The notes under the pieces were generated by a model. The model did not search any database. It saw nothing but the letters and a program-made list of their open reading frames with translations, and was not told the DNA's origin. The position numbers were made by a program, and so were the translations under genes. 59,654 nt of DNA, taken from Sedimentisphaerales bacterium. GTDB lineage: Bacteria > Planctomycetota > Phycisphaerae > Sedimentisphaerales > SM23-30. The stretch lies in the NCBI GenBank assembly GCA_016928435.1, contig JAFGKT010000070.1, forward strand, positions 1 to 59,654, read 5' to 3'. Position 1 is the first letter of the stretch, and every line of letters starts with the position of its first letter. Positions 53,066-59,654 of this stretch are shown here, in pieces.

Positions 53066-54403
53066 ATGTTCTCCAAAATTCTCATAGCTAACCGGGGCGA
53101 AATCGCCCAACGCATCATTCGAGCTTGTCGCGAACTCGGCGTCCAATCCGTCGCTGTATATTCCCAAGCCGACAAAAACATGCCTTATCTCGACCTCGCC
53201 GATGAAACCGTATGTATCGGACCAGCCGACCCAGGCGAAAGTTATCTCAATATCCCTCATATCGTCAGCGCCGCCGAAGTCACCAACGTTGAAGCTATCC
53301 ACCCAGGATACGGATTCCTCGCCGAAAACGCTCATTTCGCCGAGGTCTGCCGCGACTGCAAAATACATTTCATCGGACCAGAACCCGAGTCCATGAAAAT
53401 GCTCGGCGATAAGGTAACCGCCAGAAAACTCGCCCAAAAAGCCAAAGTCCCCATCACCCCCGGAACCGAAGACCCCGTCGAATCCGAGGACGACGCGGTC
53501 CAATTCGCCAACGAAATCGGCTATCCCGTAATCATCAAGGCATCAGCCGGCGGCGGCGGAAGAGGAATGCGTATCGCCCATAACGAAATGAGTTTACGCG
53601 TCGCCTTCCATTCCGCTAAAACCGAAGCCGCGGGCGCCTTCAAAAACGCCGATGTTTACATCGAAAAATATCTCGAAAAAGCTCGCCACGTCGAAATCCA
53701 AATCCTCGCCGATAAAGCCGGCAACGCCGTACACCTCTACGAAAGAGACTGCTCACTGCAACGCCGATATCAAAAAGTCATCGAAGAATCGCCCAGCCCC
53801 AATCTCAAACCAGAAGTACGCGAGGAACTCTGCAAAGCCGCCCTCCGTATGGTCCGAGCCGCAAACTACGTCAACGCCGGAACCGTCGAATTCCTCCTCG
53901 ATGATAACGATAAATTCTACTTCTCGGAAGTGAACACTCGAATCCAGGTCGAGCATCCTGTCACCGAATTGGTCACCAATATTGATCTTCTCCAATGGCA
54001 GCTCCGCATCGCGTCAGGCGAACAGCTCAAACTCCGCCAGAAGGATATCAAACCTCAAGGCGTAGCCATCGAATGCCGAATTAACGCCGAAGATCCCGCT
54101 AATAAATTTACTCCCTGCCCCGGACGCATCGAAAAATACATCGCGCCAGGCGGACTAGGCGTACGAATCGACTCACACGCATACTGCGGCTGCGAAATCT
54201 CACCTCGCTACGACTCCCTAATAGGCAAAATCATCGTACATCGCCGAACCCGCGCCGAAGCCATCGCATGTATGAAACGAGCCCTACAGGAATACACCAT
54301 CGCACCCATCAAAAGCACAATCCCATTATGTCTTGAGATACTATCTCATCCCCAATACGTTAAAGGTAATGTTGACACTGGTTTTATTGAAAGGACTTGG
54401 TAG
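53066..54403 (+). CDS. accC: Biotin carboxylase subunit of acetyl-CoA carboxylase
   Basis: 445 residues, the standard length. It has [19 protein letters not shown] at the start, the ATP-grasp glycine loop [10 protein letters not shown], and the catalytic motif [14 protein letters not shown] including the conserved Arg and Glu. It carboxylates biotin on AccB using ATP and bicarbonate. GGAG lies 9 bases upstream of the ATG. The carboxyltransferase genes accA and accD are not in this window. Only 9 bp separate it from the phosphofructokinase gene, so these probably share a transcript. Confidence 0.97.
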   Translation: MFSKILIANRGEIAQRIIRACRELGVQSVAVYSQADKNMPYLDLADETVCIGPADPGESYLNIPHIVSAAEVTNVEAIHPGYGFLAENAHFAEVCRDCKIHFIGPEPESMKMLGDKVTARKLAQKAKVPITPGTEDPVESEDDAVQFANEIGYPVIIKASAGGGGRGMRIAHNEMSLRVAFHSAKTEAAGAFKNADVYIEKYLEKARHVEIQILADKAGNAVHLYERDCSLQRRYQKVIEESPSPNLKPEVREELCKAALRMVRAANYVNAGTVEFLLDDNDKFYFSEVNTRIQVEHPVTELVTNIDLLQWQLRIASGEQLKLRQKDIKPQGVAIECRINAEDPANKFTPCPGRIEKYIAPGGLGVRIDSHAYCGCEISPRYDSLIGKIIVHRRTRAEAIACMKRALQEYTIAPIKSTIPLCLEILSHPQYVKGNVDTGFIERTW

Positions 54404-54412
54404 AAAGAGAAA

Positions 54413-55612
54413 ATGACTAAGATTCTCAAAGGTAACGCGGTAATTGGTCAATCAGGAGGCCCCACCGGGGTCATCAATCAATCCCTAGTCGGAGTAATCG
54501 AAGAAGTAGCAAAACACCAATGCTTCCAAAAACTTCTTGGCGCAGTACACGGAGTCCGAGGCATCATCAACGAAAACTTCATCGACCTCGATAATGTCCC
54601 TCAAGAACAGCTCCAAGCCGTCGCCAACACCCCTTCCGCAGCCCTCGGTTCCACCCGCGACAAGCCCGACCAAGATTACTGCAACAATATATTCGAAGTC
54701 TTCAAGAAAAACGATGTCCGCTACTTCTTCTACATCGGCGGCAACGATTCCGCCAGTACCGCCAACATCGTTAACGATCTCGCGAAGCAAGCTAATTACG
54801 ACCTCAAGGTCTTCCATATTCCCAAGACCATCGACAACGATCTGCTCGTAACCGATCATTGCCCCGGGTACGGCTCCGCCGCGGCCTTCGTAGCGCAAGC
54901 CGTTATGGGCGACAACTTCGATAACCTCGCACTGCCCGGCATCAAAATCGATGTCGTCATGGGACGCCACGCCGGTTTCCTAACCGCCGCCGCCAAACTC
55001 GCGCAGCAACGACCCGACGACGGACCCCACCTCATCTACATCCCCGAAGCTCCCGTATCCATGGAGCAGTTCACCCAAGACGTTGTCGATACTTATGAAC
55101 GTCTCGGTCGCTGTCTCGTTGTTGTCAGCGAAGGTATCTGCGACACCGATCACACACCATGGGCTGTAAAAATGGTCGAAGAAGCCGAAACCGACTCCCA
55201 CGGCAACGTCCAGCTCAGCGGCAGCGGCGCACTCGGCGATTTCCTCGTCGCCCAAGTCAAAAAGAAACTCCCCAAAGCTCGCCTTCGCGCCGACACCTTT
55301 GGTTATCTCCAACGTAGTTTCCCAGGCATAGTCAGCGCTGTCGATGCCGCCGAAGCACGACAATGTGGTCGCGCCGCCGCTTCCGCAGCCGCCGGTGACG
55401 GAACCGATGGCAGCATCGCGATGAAACGACTCGGCAACGGCGACAAATACGCCATCGAAACCTTCGTCACGCCCCTAGATTCCGTCGCTGTCAAAACCAA
55501 ATCTCTGCCCGCCGAATACATCAATAAAGCAGGCAATAACATCACCGACGCTTTTATCGAATACGTCAAGCCCCTCGTCGGAAAACTGCCCCAAGTCGGC
55601 TTCCTCCGCTAA
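54413..55612 (+). CDS. Phosphofructokinase, probably pyrophosphate-dependent
   Basis: A 399-residue enzyme that phosphorylates fructose 6-phosphate. The start is IGQSGGPTGVINQSLVG, and the phosphate-donor loop reads GGNDSAST with Asp where ATP enzymes have Gly. The catalytic motif is PKTIDNDL, with Lys where ATP enzymes have Gly. Both substitutions mark pyrophosphate users, in which the reaction is reversible and serves glycolysis and gluconeogenesis. MGRHAGFL is also present. It overlaps no gene, lies 9 bp after accC and ends at a strong terminator, closing the pepP-accB-accC-pfp row. Confidence 0.93.
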   Translation: MTKILKGNAVIGQSGGPTGVINQSLVGVIEEVAKHQCFQKLLGAVHGVRGIINENFIDLDNVPQEQLQAVANTPSAALGSTRDKPDQDYCNNIFEVFKKNDVRYFFYIGGNDSASTANIVNDLAKQANYDLKVFHIPKTIDNDLLVTDHCPGYGSAAAFVAQAVMGDNFDNLALPGIKIDVVMGRHAGFLTAAAKLAQQRPDDGPHLIYIPEAPVSMEQFTQDVVDTYERLGRCLVVVSEGICDTDHTPWAVKMVEEAETDSHGNVQLSGSGALGDFLVAQVKKKLPKARLRADTFGYLQRSFPGIVSAVDAAEARQCGRAAASAAAGDGTDGSIAMKRLGNGDKYAIETFVTPLDSVAVKTKSLPAEYINKAGNNITDAFIEYVKPLVGKLPQVGFLR

Positions 55613-55646
55613 AACGCTTCTGTGATGTAACTTGGTCAAAACGATA

Positions 55647-55686
55647 ATCGGTGCGGCGTAATCACGCGTCGCACCGACATTTTTAT
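55647..55686 (+). terminator. Intrinsic terminator of the acc-pfp unit
   Basis: CGGTGCGGCG (55647-55656) pairs with CGTCGCACCG (55665-55674) over 10 bp, then ACATTTTTATT. It lies 35 bp after the phosphofructokinase stop. Confidence 0.88.
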
Positions 55687-55720
55687 TACCGACACAGCAA
55701 AAACCTAACCGGTGCCTATT

Positions 55721-56989
55721 ATGCCATCCATAGAAACATTACGCTTTCTTACCGAAGACACCACCCGTAAAATCGCCGCCCAGTTCGGCACCCCAGTCTT
55801 CGTTTATCACGCTCCCACCATCGAAAAAATCGCCCAGAACGCTCTCGACTTCCCCAACGCGTTCGGCTTAACCGTCCGCTACGCCATGAAGGCTAACCCC
55901 AACGCCGCCATCCTCCAAATCTTCGACAAGCTAGGCCTCCACATCGACGCCAGCAGCGGTTACGAAGCTCAACGCGCCATACTCGCCGGCATCAAACCCG
56001 CCAAGATCATGCTAACCGCCCAAGAGATGCCCACCGACTTAGTCGAACTGGTCAAAAAAGGCGTTATCTTCAATGCTTGCTCCCTACGCCAACTAGACAC
56101 CTTCGGCCAAAACTTCCCCGGCTCCGATATCTGCGTTCGTTTAAACCCAGGCCTCGGATCAGGAAGCACCAACCGAACCAACGTCGGCGGACCAGCAGCC
56201 AGCTTCGGCATTTGGCATCAAGACCTCGAAAAAGTCTTCCAAATTGCCAAAAAATACAACCTGAACATCAACAAGCTCCATACCCACATCGGATCAGGAA
56301 GCGACCCAGCCGTCTGGCAAAAAGTCGCCATCATGTGCCTCGATTTCGTCCGCAAATTCCCTAACGTCACCACCCTAAGTTTAGGCGGCGGATACAAAGT
56401 CGGACGCATGACTCATGAACCCTCAACCGACCTAAAAAAAATCGGACAACCTGTCCGCCAAGCCTTATTAGATTTCCACCAAGAAACCAGCCGAAAAATC
56501 CACCTCGAAATCGAACCCGGCACTTACCTGCTCGCTAACGCCGGCGCCCTCATCGCCACCGTCCAAGACGTCAATGACACCGGCCAACAAGGCTATCAGT
56601 TCCTAAAACTCGACACCGGCATGACCGACCTTCAACGCCCCGCACTCTACGGCGCCCAACACCCCATAATCGTCGTCCCTCAGCCCCAGTCGCAATCCGA
56701 AGAACTCAAACACTACATCGTGACCGGCCATTGCTGCGAGTCCGGTGACGTCCTAACACCCGCGCCAGGCGATCCCGAAGCTTTAATGCCCCGACTAATG
56801 CGATCCGCGCGGATCGGCGACCTGGTCGTCATCGAAGGAGCCGGAGCCTATTGCTCCGCTATGTGCGCCAAAAACTACAACTCATTCCCCGAATCCCCAG
56901 AAGTTCTGCTCCATGCCGACAACACATTCGCCCTAATCCGCCGTCGCCAAACTTTAGAACAAATAATCCAAAACGAACAACCCGCCTAA
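55721..56989 (+). CDS. lysA: Diaminopimelate decarboxylase-like PLP enzyme
   Basis: 422 residues of the fold-III decarboxylase family that converts meso-diaminopimelate to lysine. The PLP Lys57 is in YAMKANPN; HTHIGSGSDPAVW, SLGGGYKVGR and CESGDVLTP are also family motifs. In typical LysA the sequence EPGR near residue 270 supplies a substrate-binding Arg; here it is EPGT. Because of that a related decarboxylase of another diamino acid cannot be excluded. ATG 55721 is preferred; a GTG 9 bases upstream (55712) is in frame, and neither has a good ribosome binding site. It lies just after the terminator of the preceding unit. Confidence 0.85.
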   Translation: MPSIETLRFLTEDTTRKIAAQFGTPVFVYHAPTIEKIAQNALDFPNAFGLTVRYAMKANPNAAILQIFDKLGLHIDASSGYEAQRAILAGIKPAKIMLTAQEMPTDLVELVKKGVIFNACSLRQLDTFGQNFPGSDICVRLNPGLGSGSTNRTNVGGPAASFGIWHQDLEKVFQIAKKYNLNINKLHTHIGSGSDPAVWQKVAIMCLDFVRKFPNVTTLSLGGGYKVGRMTHEPSTDLKKIGQPVRQALLDFHQETSRKIHLEIEPGTYLLANAGALIATVQDVNDTGQQGYQFLKLDTGMTDLQRPALYGAQHPIIVVPQPQSQSEELKHYIVTGHCCESGDVLTPAPGDPEALMPRLMRSARIGDLVVIEGAGAYCSAMCAKNYNSFPESPEVLLHADNTFALIRRRQTLEQIIQNEQPA

Positions 56990-57055
56990 TCTTTGTTATC
57001 CCCACGATCAAATTGTCATCCCCGCGCAGTCGCCGGATCCATCCCTGATGCCACG

Positions 57056-57676
57056 CTACCCCAACCAACCAACCATCCGCTCCAACAACAACCGCAACGC
57101 GTTGCCCCTATGTGATACCGCGTTCTTCTTCTCCGCAGGCAATTCCGCAACCGAACACTCCAATCCCGGCACATAAAACAACGGATCATAACCAAACCCG
57201 TTCGTACCTCGCGGCTCTCGCCCAATAACCCCGCGTACCTCACCCTGCACCTCTAACTGCACCTCCCCTCCACATACCAAACACAGCGCACAACAAAACC
57301 TCGCCCCCCTTCTATCGTCCGGCACATCCTTCAGCAACCCCAACACCTTCGCATTATTCGCCGCGTCCCGCTCCCGACTATTCTCACTATCGCACCCAGC
57401 GAACCGCGCACTGTAAACCCCAGGCTTACCTCCCAACGCCTCAATCTCCAATCCCGAATCATCTGCCAGCACCCAACCCCCTAATCGCTCACCATAATAC
57501 AACGCCTTCTGCCTCGCGTTCTCCGCGAACGTCGCCGCCGTCTCTTCCGGCTCATCCAACACCCCAAAATCCCCCAACCCCTTAACCACCACATCACGCC
57601 CCGCCAACATCTCACGCAACTCCTTAACCTTCCCCCCATTCGTCGTAGCCAAAACCAACTCTTTCATACGCGTCAT
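57056..57676 (-). CDS. rdgB: Non-canonical purine NTP pyrophosphatase (RdgB/HAM1)
   Basis: About 206 residues. It hydrolyses dITP, ITP and XTP to the monophosphate and so keeps these bases out of DNA and RNA. Family motifs are ATTNGGKVKEL near the start, ADDSGLEIEALGGKPGVYSARFAG, and GFGYDPLFYVPG ending with AELPAEKKNAVSHRGNAL. The start at 57676 has GAGG 8 bases upstream; an ATG at 57682 is too close to that site, and the ATG at 57667 is a further alternative that begins right at the conserved domain. Although on the minus strand, the gene lies in the same C-rich (plus strand) section as the plus-strand genes around it. Confidence 0.95.
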   Translation of the reverse strand: MTRMKELVLATTNGGKVKELREMLAGRDVVVKGLGDFGVLDEPEETAATFAENARQKALYYGERLGGWVLADDSGLEIEALGGKPGVYSARFAGCDSENSRERDAANNAKVLGLLKDVPDDRRGARFCCALCLVCGGEVQLEVQGEVRGVIGREPRGTNGFGYDPLFYVPGLECSVAELPAEKKNAVSHRGNALRLLLERMVGWLG

Positions 57677-57974
57677 TTCCATTACCTCGTTTGCCTGTCA
57701 AATTAGCCCCCTGACCTGGGGTTTTAACTTTGAAATCACTCTAAAACCGCCCCTTCAGAAAAAAACCAAACATCAATCCAGACAACTAATAGTATGTCAA
57801 CCATACCCAATCGTCAATCGCTTTCAAATTGCCACTCTTACCAAAACTTCTCAATAATCAACGCATTCCCTGCAGAAACTGGCAAAAAAGTGATTGTACG
57901 CAAAACTTATCATAAACCCCCTAACAATAAAAAGATATGCGACTATACTTTTAGCAGATACTACCGTTTTTACC
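57677..57974. other. Intergenic, nothing assigned
   Basis: AT-rich. It holds the upstream region of rdgB (minus) and leads into the promoter at 57975. A 68-codon plus frame (57794-58000) has no ribosome binding site and overlaps that promoter, so it is not called. Confidence 0.45.
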
Positions 57975-58003
57975 TAGACAAAAGGAATGTTATACGGTAA
58001 TAT
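57975..58003 (+). promoter_or_regulatory. Promoter of the PEP-CTERM leader
   Basis: TAGACA (57975-57980), 17-bp spacer, TAATAT (57998-58003). A start near 58010 would give a 5' leader of about 116 nt before the ATG at 58126. Confidence 0.5.
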
Positions 58004-58009
58004 AGAATC

Positions 58010-58125
58010 TTCTATGTAGAATATCTACTATAGGCAAAACCTTTTGATTACTTGGACCGGCGAGAGAGACATGGTGTCTTTTTACGCCGGTTTTTTTATG
58101 CCCAAATGGGTAGGAGGAGAATGTC
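58010..58125 (+). promoter_or_regulatory. Structured 5' leader with internal terminator (candidate attenuator or riboswitch)
   Basis: Hairpin 1: CTAT-GTAGA (58012-58020) with TCTAC-(T)-ATAG (58024-58033). A single-stranded stretch GGCAAAACC follows (58033-58041). Hairpin 2 is an intrinsic terminator: ACCGGCG (58056-58062) with CGCCGGT (58085-58091), an inner AGACA/TGTCT stem, and seven T residues (58091-58097). AAAACC (58036-58041) could pair instead with GGTTTT (58089-58094) and weaken the terminator. The gene's own ribosome binding site AGGAGGAG (58112-58119) lies beyond. It does not match GEMM, SAM, TPP or preQ1 consensus patterns that I know. Confidence 0.55.
58056..58097 (+). terminator. 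Intrinsic terminator inside the leader
   Basis: A 7-bp GC-rich outer stem and a 5-bp inner stem with a TGG loop, followed by T7. It ends 28 bp before the start codon of the PEP-CTERM gene, so without read-through that gene would not be transcribed from the 57975 promoter. Confidence 0.8.
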
Positions 58126-58818
58126 ATGAAGCGATTAACCAGTGTTGCTCTAGCGGTCTTGATTCTTTTAGCTGTGAACTCCGTTCTGCAGGCAGCAATT
58201 GAATATATTGAATGGAACGATGGTGCTAGCCACACTATTGATACAGATCAGGAGTTCAAACGGTTCAAGTTAGACGATATAACGTCCCCGCCCAATCCCG
58301 GAACACATCTTAATCTGATAAGTGGCGGAAACATATTTATTCTTGAGATGTATAATAACGCCACCCTCAGCATGACTGGCGGAGAAGTATTAGATATTAG
58401 TGCAAGGGATAATTGCAGCATCACAATATCTGGAGGATATGCGTCCCAGGTGACCACATTCCAAAATGCCAATGTGACTGTGACCGGCGGAACACTAGAA
58501 TATGCATCAGTATCCGACAATTCCGTCGTTACATTCTCAGGCGGAACCAACAATTGGTTCACTTACGCAAGTCGAGGCGGAACTATTCGCCTGGACGGAA
58601 CTGGCTTCGCAGTCGATGGTCAGCCTCTTTCTCAAGGTGACAATGTTCGTGATCTGGGACTAACTACCGGCACTATCACAGGTACGCTAGCCGATAATTC
58701 CCCCTTTTCAACCTATTTCACTCTAGATAACGGCAACATCATAATCGTCCCCGAACCGCTAACGCTATCCCTCCTAGCACTTGGCGGCCTGATCATCCGC
58801 AGAAAAACTAATCGCTAA
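58126..58818 (+). CDS. Small PEP-CTERM protein with beta-solenoid-like repeats
   Basis: 230 residues. The signal peptide MKRLTSVALAVLILLAVNSVLQA is followed by short repeats of the type NATLSMTGGEV, NCSITISGGYA, NANVTVTGGTL and NSVVTFSGGTN, spaced about 20 residues apart, which suggest a small right-handed beta-solenoid. The C-terminus has IVPEPLTLSLLALGGLIIRRKTNR-like sequence: VPEP, a hydrophobic helix and a basic tail, so it is an exosortase substrate. AGGAGGAG lies upstream of the ATG. Expression is probably controlled by the terminator-bearing leader in front. Function unknown; a matrix or surface adhesin is a guess. A terminator follows, so it is monocistronic. Confidence 0.9.
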   Translation: MKRLTSVALAVLILLAVNSVLQAAIEYIEWNDGASHTIDTDQEFKRFKLDDITSPPNPGTHLNLISGGNIFILEMYNNATLSMTGGEVLDISARDNCSITISGGYASQVTTFQNANVTVTGGTLEYASVSDNSVVTFSGGTNNWFTYASRGGTIRLDGTGFAVDGQPLSQGDNVRDLGLTTGTITGTLADNSPFSTYFTLDNGNIIIVPEPLTLSLLALGGLIIRRKTNR

Positions 58819-58830
58819 TCAAAGCAATCC

Positions 58831-58868
58831 GGCAGCGTGGGTAACCCTTTGCCCACGTTGCCATTTCT
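58831..58868 (+). terminator. Intrinsic terminator of the PEP-CTERM gene
   Basis: GGCAGCGTGGG (58831-58841) pairs with CCCACGTTGCC (58852-58862), 11 bp with one G-U, followed by ATTTCTATTA. Confidence 0.8.
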
Positions 58869-58901
58869 ATTAGCTACAAGCACCTCACCCACACCCAGCA
58901 C

Positions 58902-59654
58902 TTAAAAAGGCCCTTCCTCCCAAAAAGTATCCACATTCACCAGCACCGGCCGGATCGGCGTCCGCGTGCTGCCCCCCATCCCATCATGACCAACATTATA
59001 AACCACTCCGCCATTCTCATAACGATATTCATACCGGTTAATAAACGCCTGCACCAAAGGATTTACCACCTGCTGCAATTCGCCGTTCACGTAAGCCGTC
59101 TGCACCACATCCCTCGGAAAACACCCCACAAAAACGCGCGACTCTTGATTGCCATGCACTAAGTACGCCGTCTCGCCCTCCGCCCGCAGACTCTCCACCG
59201 CCCGCACCGCGTCCGCCTTGCGATCGTAATAGTCTTCTTCCGGCACATTATAATACGTCGCTATCTCTAAACTGTACCCGCAGTTGTTTTCAAACAAATC
59301 CCAATCGCGCGGTATCGGCGGATTCGGCCGCGGAATATTGTATATATAACAAAACTGATAACCACCCGCGTCCATCGCTGCGTAATTGTTTCGCACCACC
59401 CCAAACGCCCGCTCAGCCTCCTCATACCGGTTAAAATGCCCATAGCGTACACTCACCCCCGTATCCGTCTGCTCAAGCCAAACATCCGAACTGCCCAGCA
59501 CCCCTTGCGCCCGCGCCTGCAAACCTTGCGCTTCGTACCAACCTTCCGGCAAATACTCCGCCAAAACAATCGTAAGCGCCGCGTCCTGCCCACCACTCGC
59601 CCCCATAGTTCGCCCCGGAACCCGCCCCCGATCAGGCACCGCCTCACCGCCACC
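58902..59654 (-). CDS. Hypothetical protein, N-terminus outside the window
   Basis: The frame is open from the stop at 58902 to the window edge, where it reads GGGEAVPDRGRVPGRTMGASGG, a glycine-rich linker. The true start is therefore most likely beyond 59654. About 250 residues are visible. There are two Sporulation-related (SPOR)-like patches, each with a strand and helix containing regular Ala/Glu/Arg (EEAERAFGVVRNNY, DAVRAVESLRAEGETAYLV) followed by RVFVGCF. This resembles SPOR or related peptidoglycan-binding folds, by eye only. The C-terminus VNVDTFWEEGPF has no anchor. No catalytic motif. The function is not known. Confidence 0.7.
   Translation of the reverse strand, partial: GGGEAVPDRGRVPGRTMGASGGQDAALTIVLAEYLPEGWYEAQGLQARAQGVLGSSDVWLEQTDTGVSVRYGHFNRYEEAERAFGVVRNNYAAMDAGGYQFCYIYNIPRPNPPIPRDWDLFENNCGYSLEIATYYNVPEEDYYDRKADAVRAVESLRAEGETAYLVHGNQESRVFVGCFPRDVVQTAYVNGELQQVVNPLVQAFINRYEYRYENGGVVYNVGHDGMGGSTRTPIRPVLVNVDTFWEEGPF

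Noticed and set aside
57794-58000. 68-codon plus-strand frame
   Set aside because: No Shine-Dalgarno, odd composition, and it ends inside the promoter of the leader.
58033-58062. Resemblance of GGCAAAACC...GGACCGG to the cyclic-di-GMP-I (GEMM) riboswitch
   Set aside because: Only the GGCAAA-like start matches; the ACGCAAAGCC segment and the tetraloop receptor are missing.
1-59654. CRISPR arrays, insertion sequences, prophage or defence genes
   Set aside because: No short regularly spaced repeats, transposase or phage genes were seen on either strand.

Overview
The window looks like a chromosome segment of a planctomycete, most likely class Phycisphaerae (inference). The markers are two PEP-CTERM proteins, a dockerin-like C-terminus of the Cys-rich Phycisphaerae kind, a pseudopilin with the planctomycete-type N-terminus, an EF-G carrying HIDSGKTT as in the spirochaete/planctomycete/mitochondrial type, PqqD-M50-HlyD and GAF-HlyD fusion proteins, and many glycoside hydrolases. 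There is no 16S gene here to settle the placement.

Layout. 0.3-0.8 kb: tmRNA (minus) with its own promoter and terminator. 0.8-8.6 kb (minus): a small membrane protein, a two-gene membrane-fusion/site-2-protease export unit, a Ser/Thr kinase with four zinc ribbons, and a secreted protein of unknown role. 8.9-26.7 kb (minus): a carbohydrate locus with class II aldolase, GH43-like propeller, two ROK regulators, a PEP-CTERM protein and a dockerin protein that share a module, a pseudopilin, two paralogous lipoprotein-like proteins, a GH94 phosphorylase and a GH42 beta-galactosidase. 26.9-27.5 kb: a Nudix hydrolase (plus), divergent from the aldolase. 27.5-33.4 kb: two hybrid histidine kinases in tandem, duplicated together with their upstream region. 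33.7-36.4 kb: tRNA-Leu(UAA), a candidate orphan small RNA, and fusA.

36.9-42.9 kb (plus): an operon-like row of TauE/SafE exporter, anaerobic sulfatase-maturating radical SAM enzyme, Gfo/Idh oxidoreductase, neutral-ceramidase-like enzyme and FGGY kinase. 43.9-45.4 kb: a REC-GGDEF-HD-GYP regulator. 45.7-48.3 kb: tRNA-Asp followed by a GH78 alpha-L-rhamnosidase of different base composition. 48.3-57.7 kb: housekeeping genes (methyltransferase, lepA, M24 peptidase, accB-accC, PPi-type phosphofructokinase, lysA-like decarboxylase, rdgB). 58.0-58.9 kb: a structured leader containing an intrinsic terminator in front of a second PEP-CTERM gene. 58.9 kb to the end: a gene running off the window.

Taken together the accessory genes describe a polysaccharide degrader that handles galactosides, beta-glucan-type oligosaccharides, rhamnosides and probably sulfated glycans. 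Extracellular proteins are displayed through PEP-CTERM or dockerin ends and the system is controlled by ROK repressors, hybrid kinases and c-di-GMP. The most unusual items are the candidate 118-nt RNA at 34.05 kb, the terminator-bearing leader at 58.0 kb, one module carried by two proteins with different sorting ends, and the 10-bp-spaced repeats kept upstream of both duplicated kinases.
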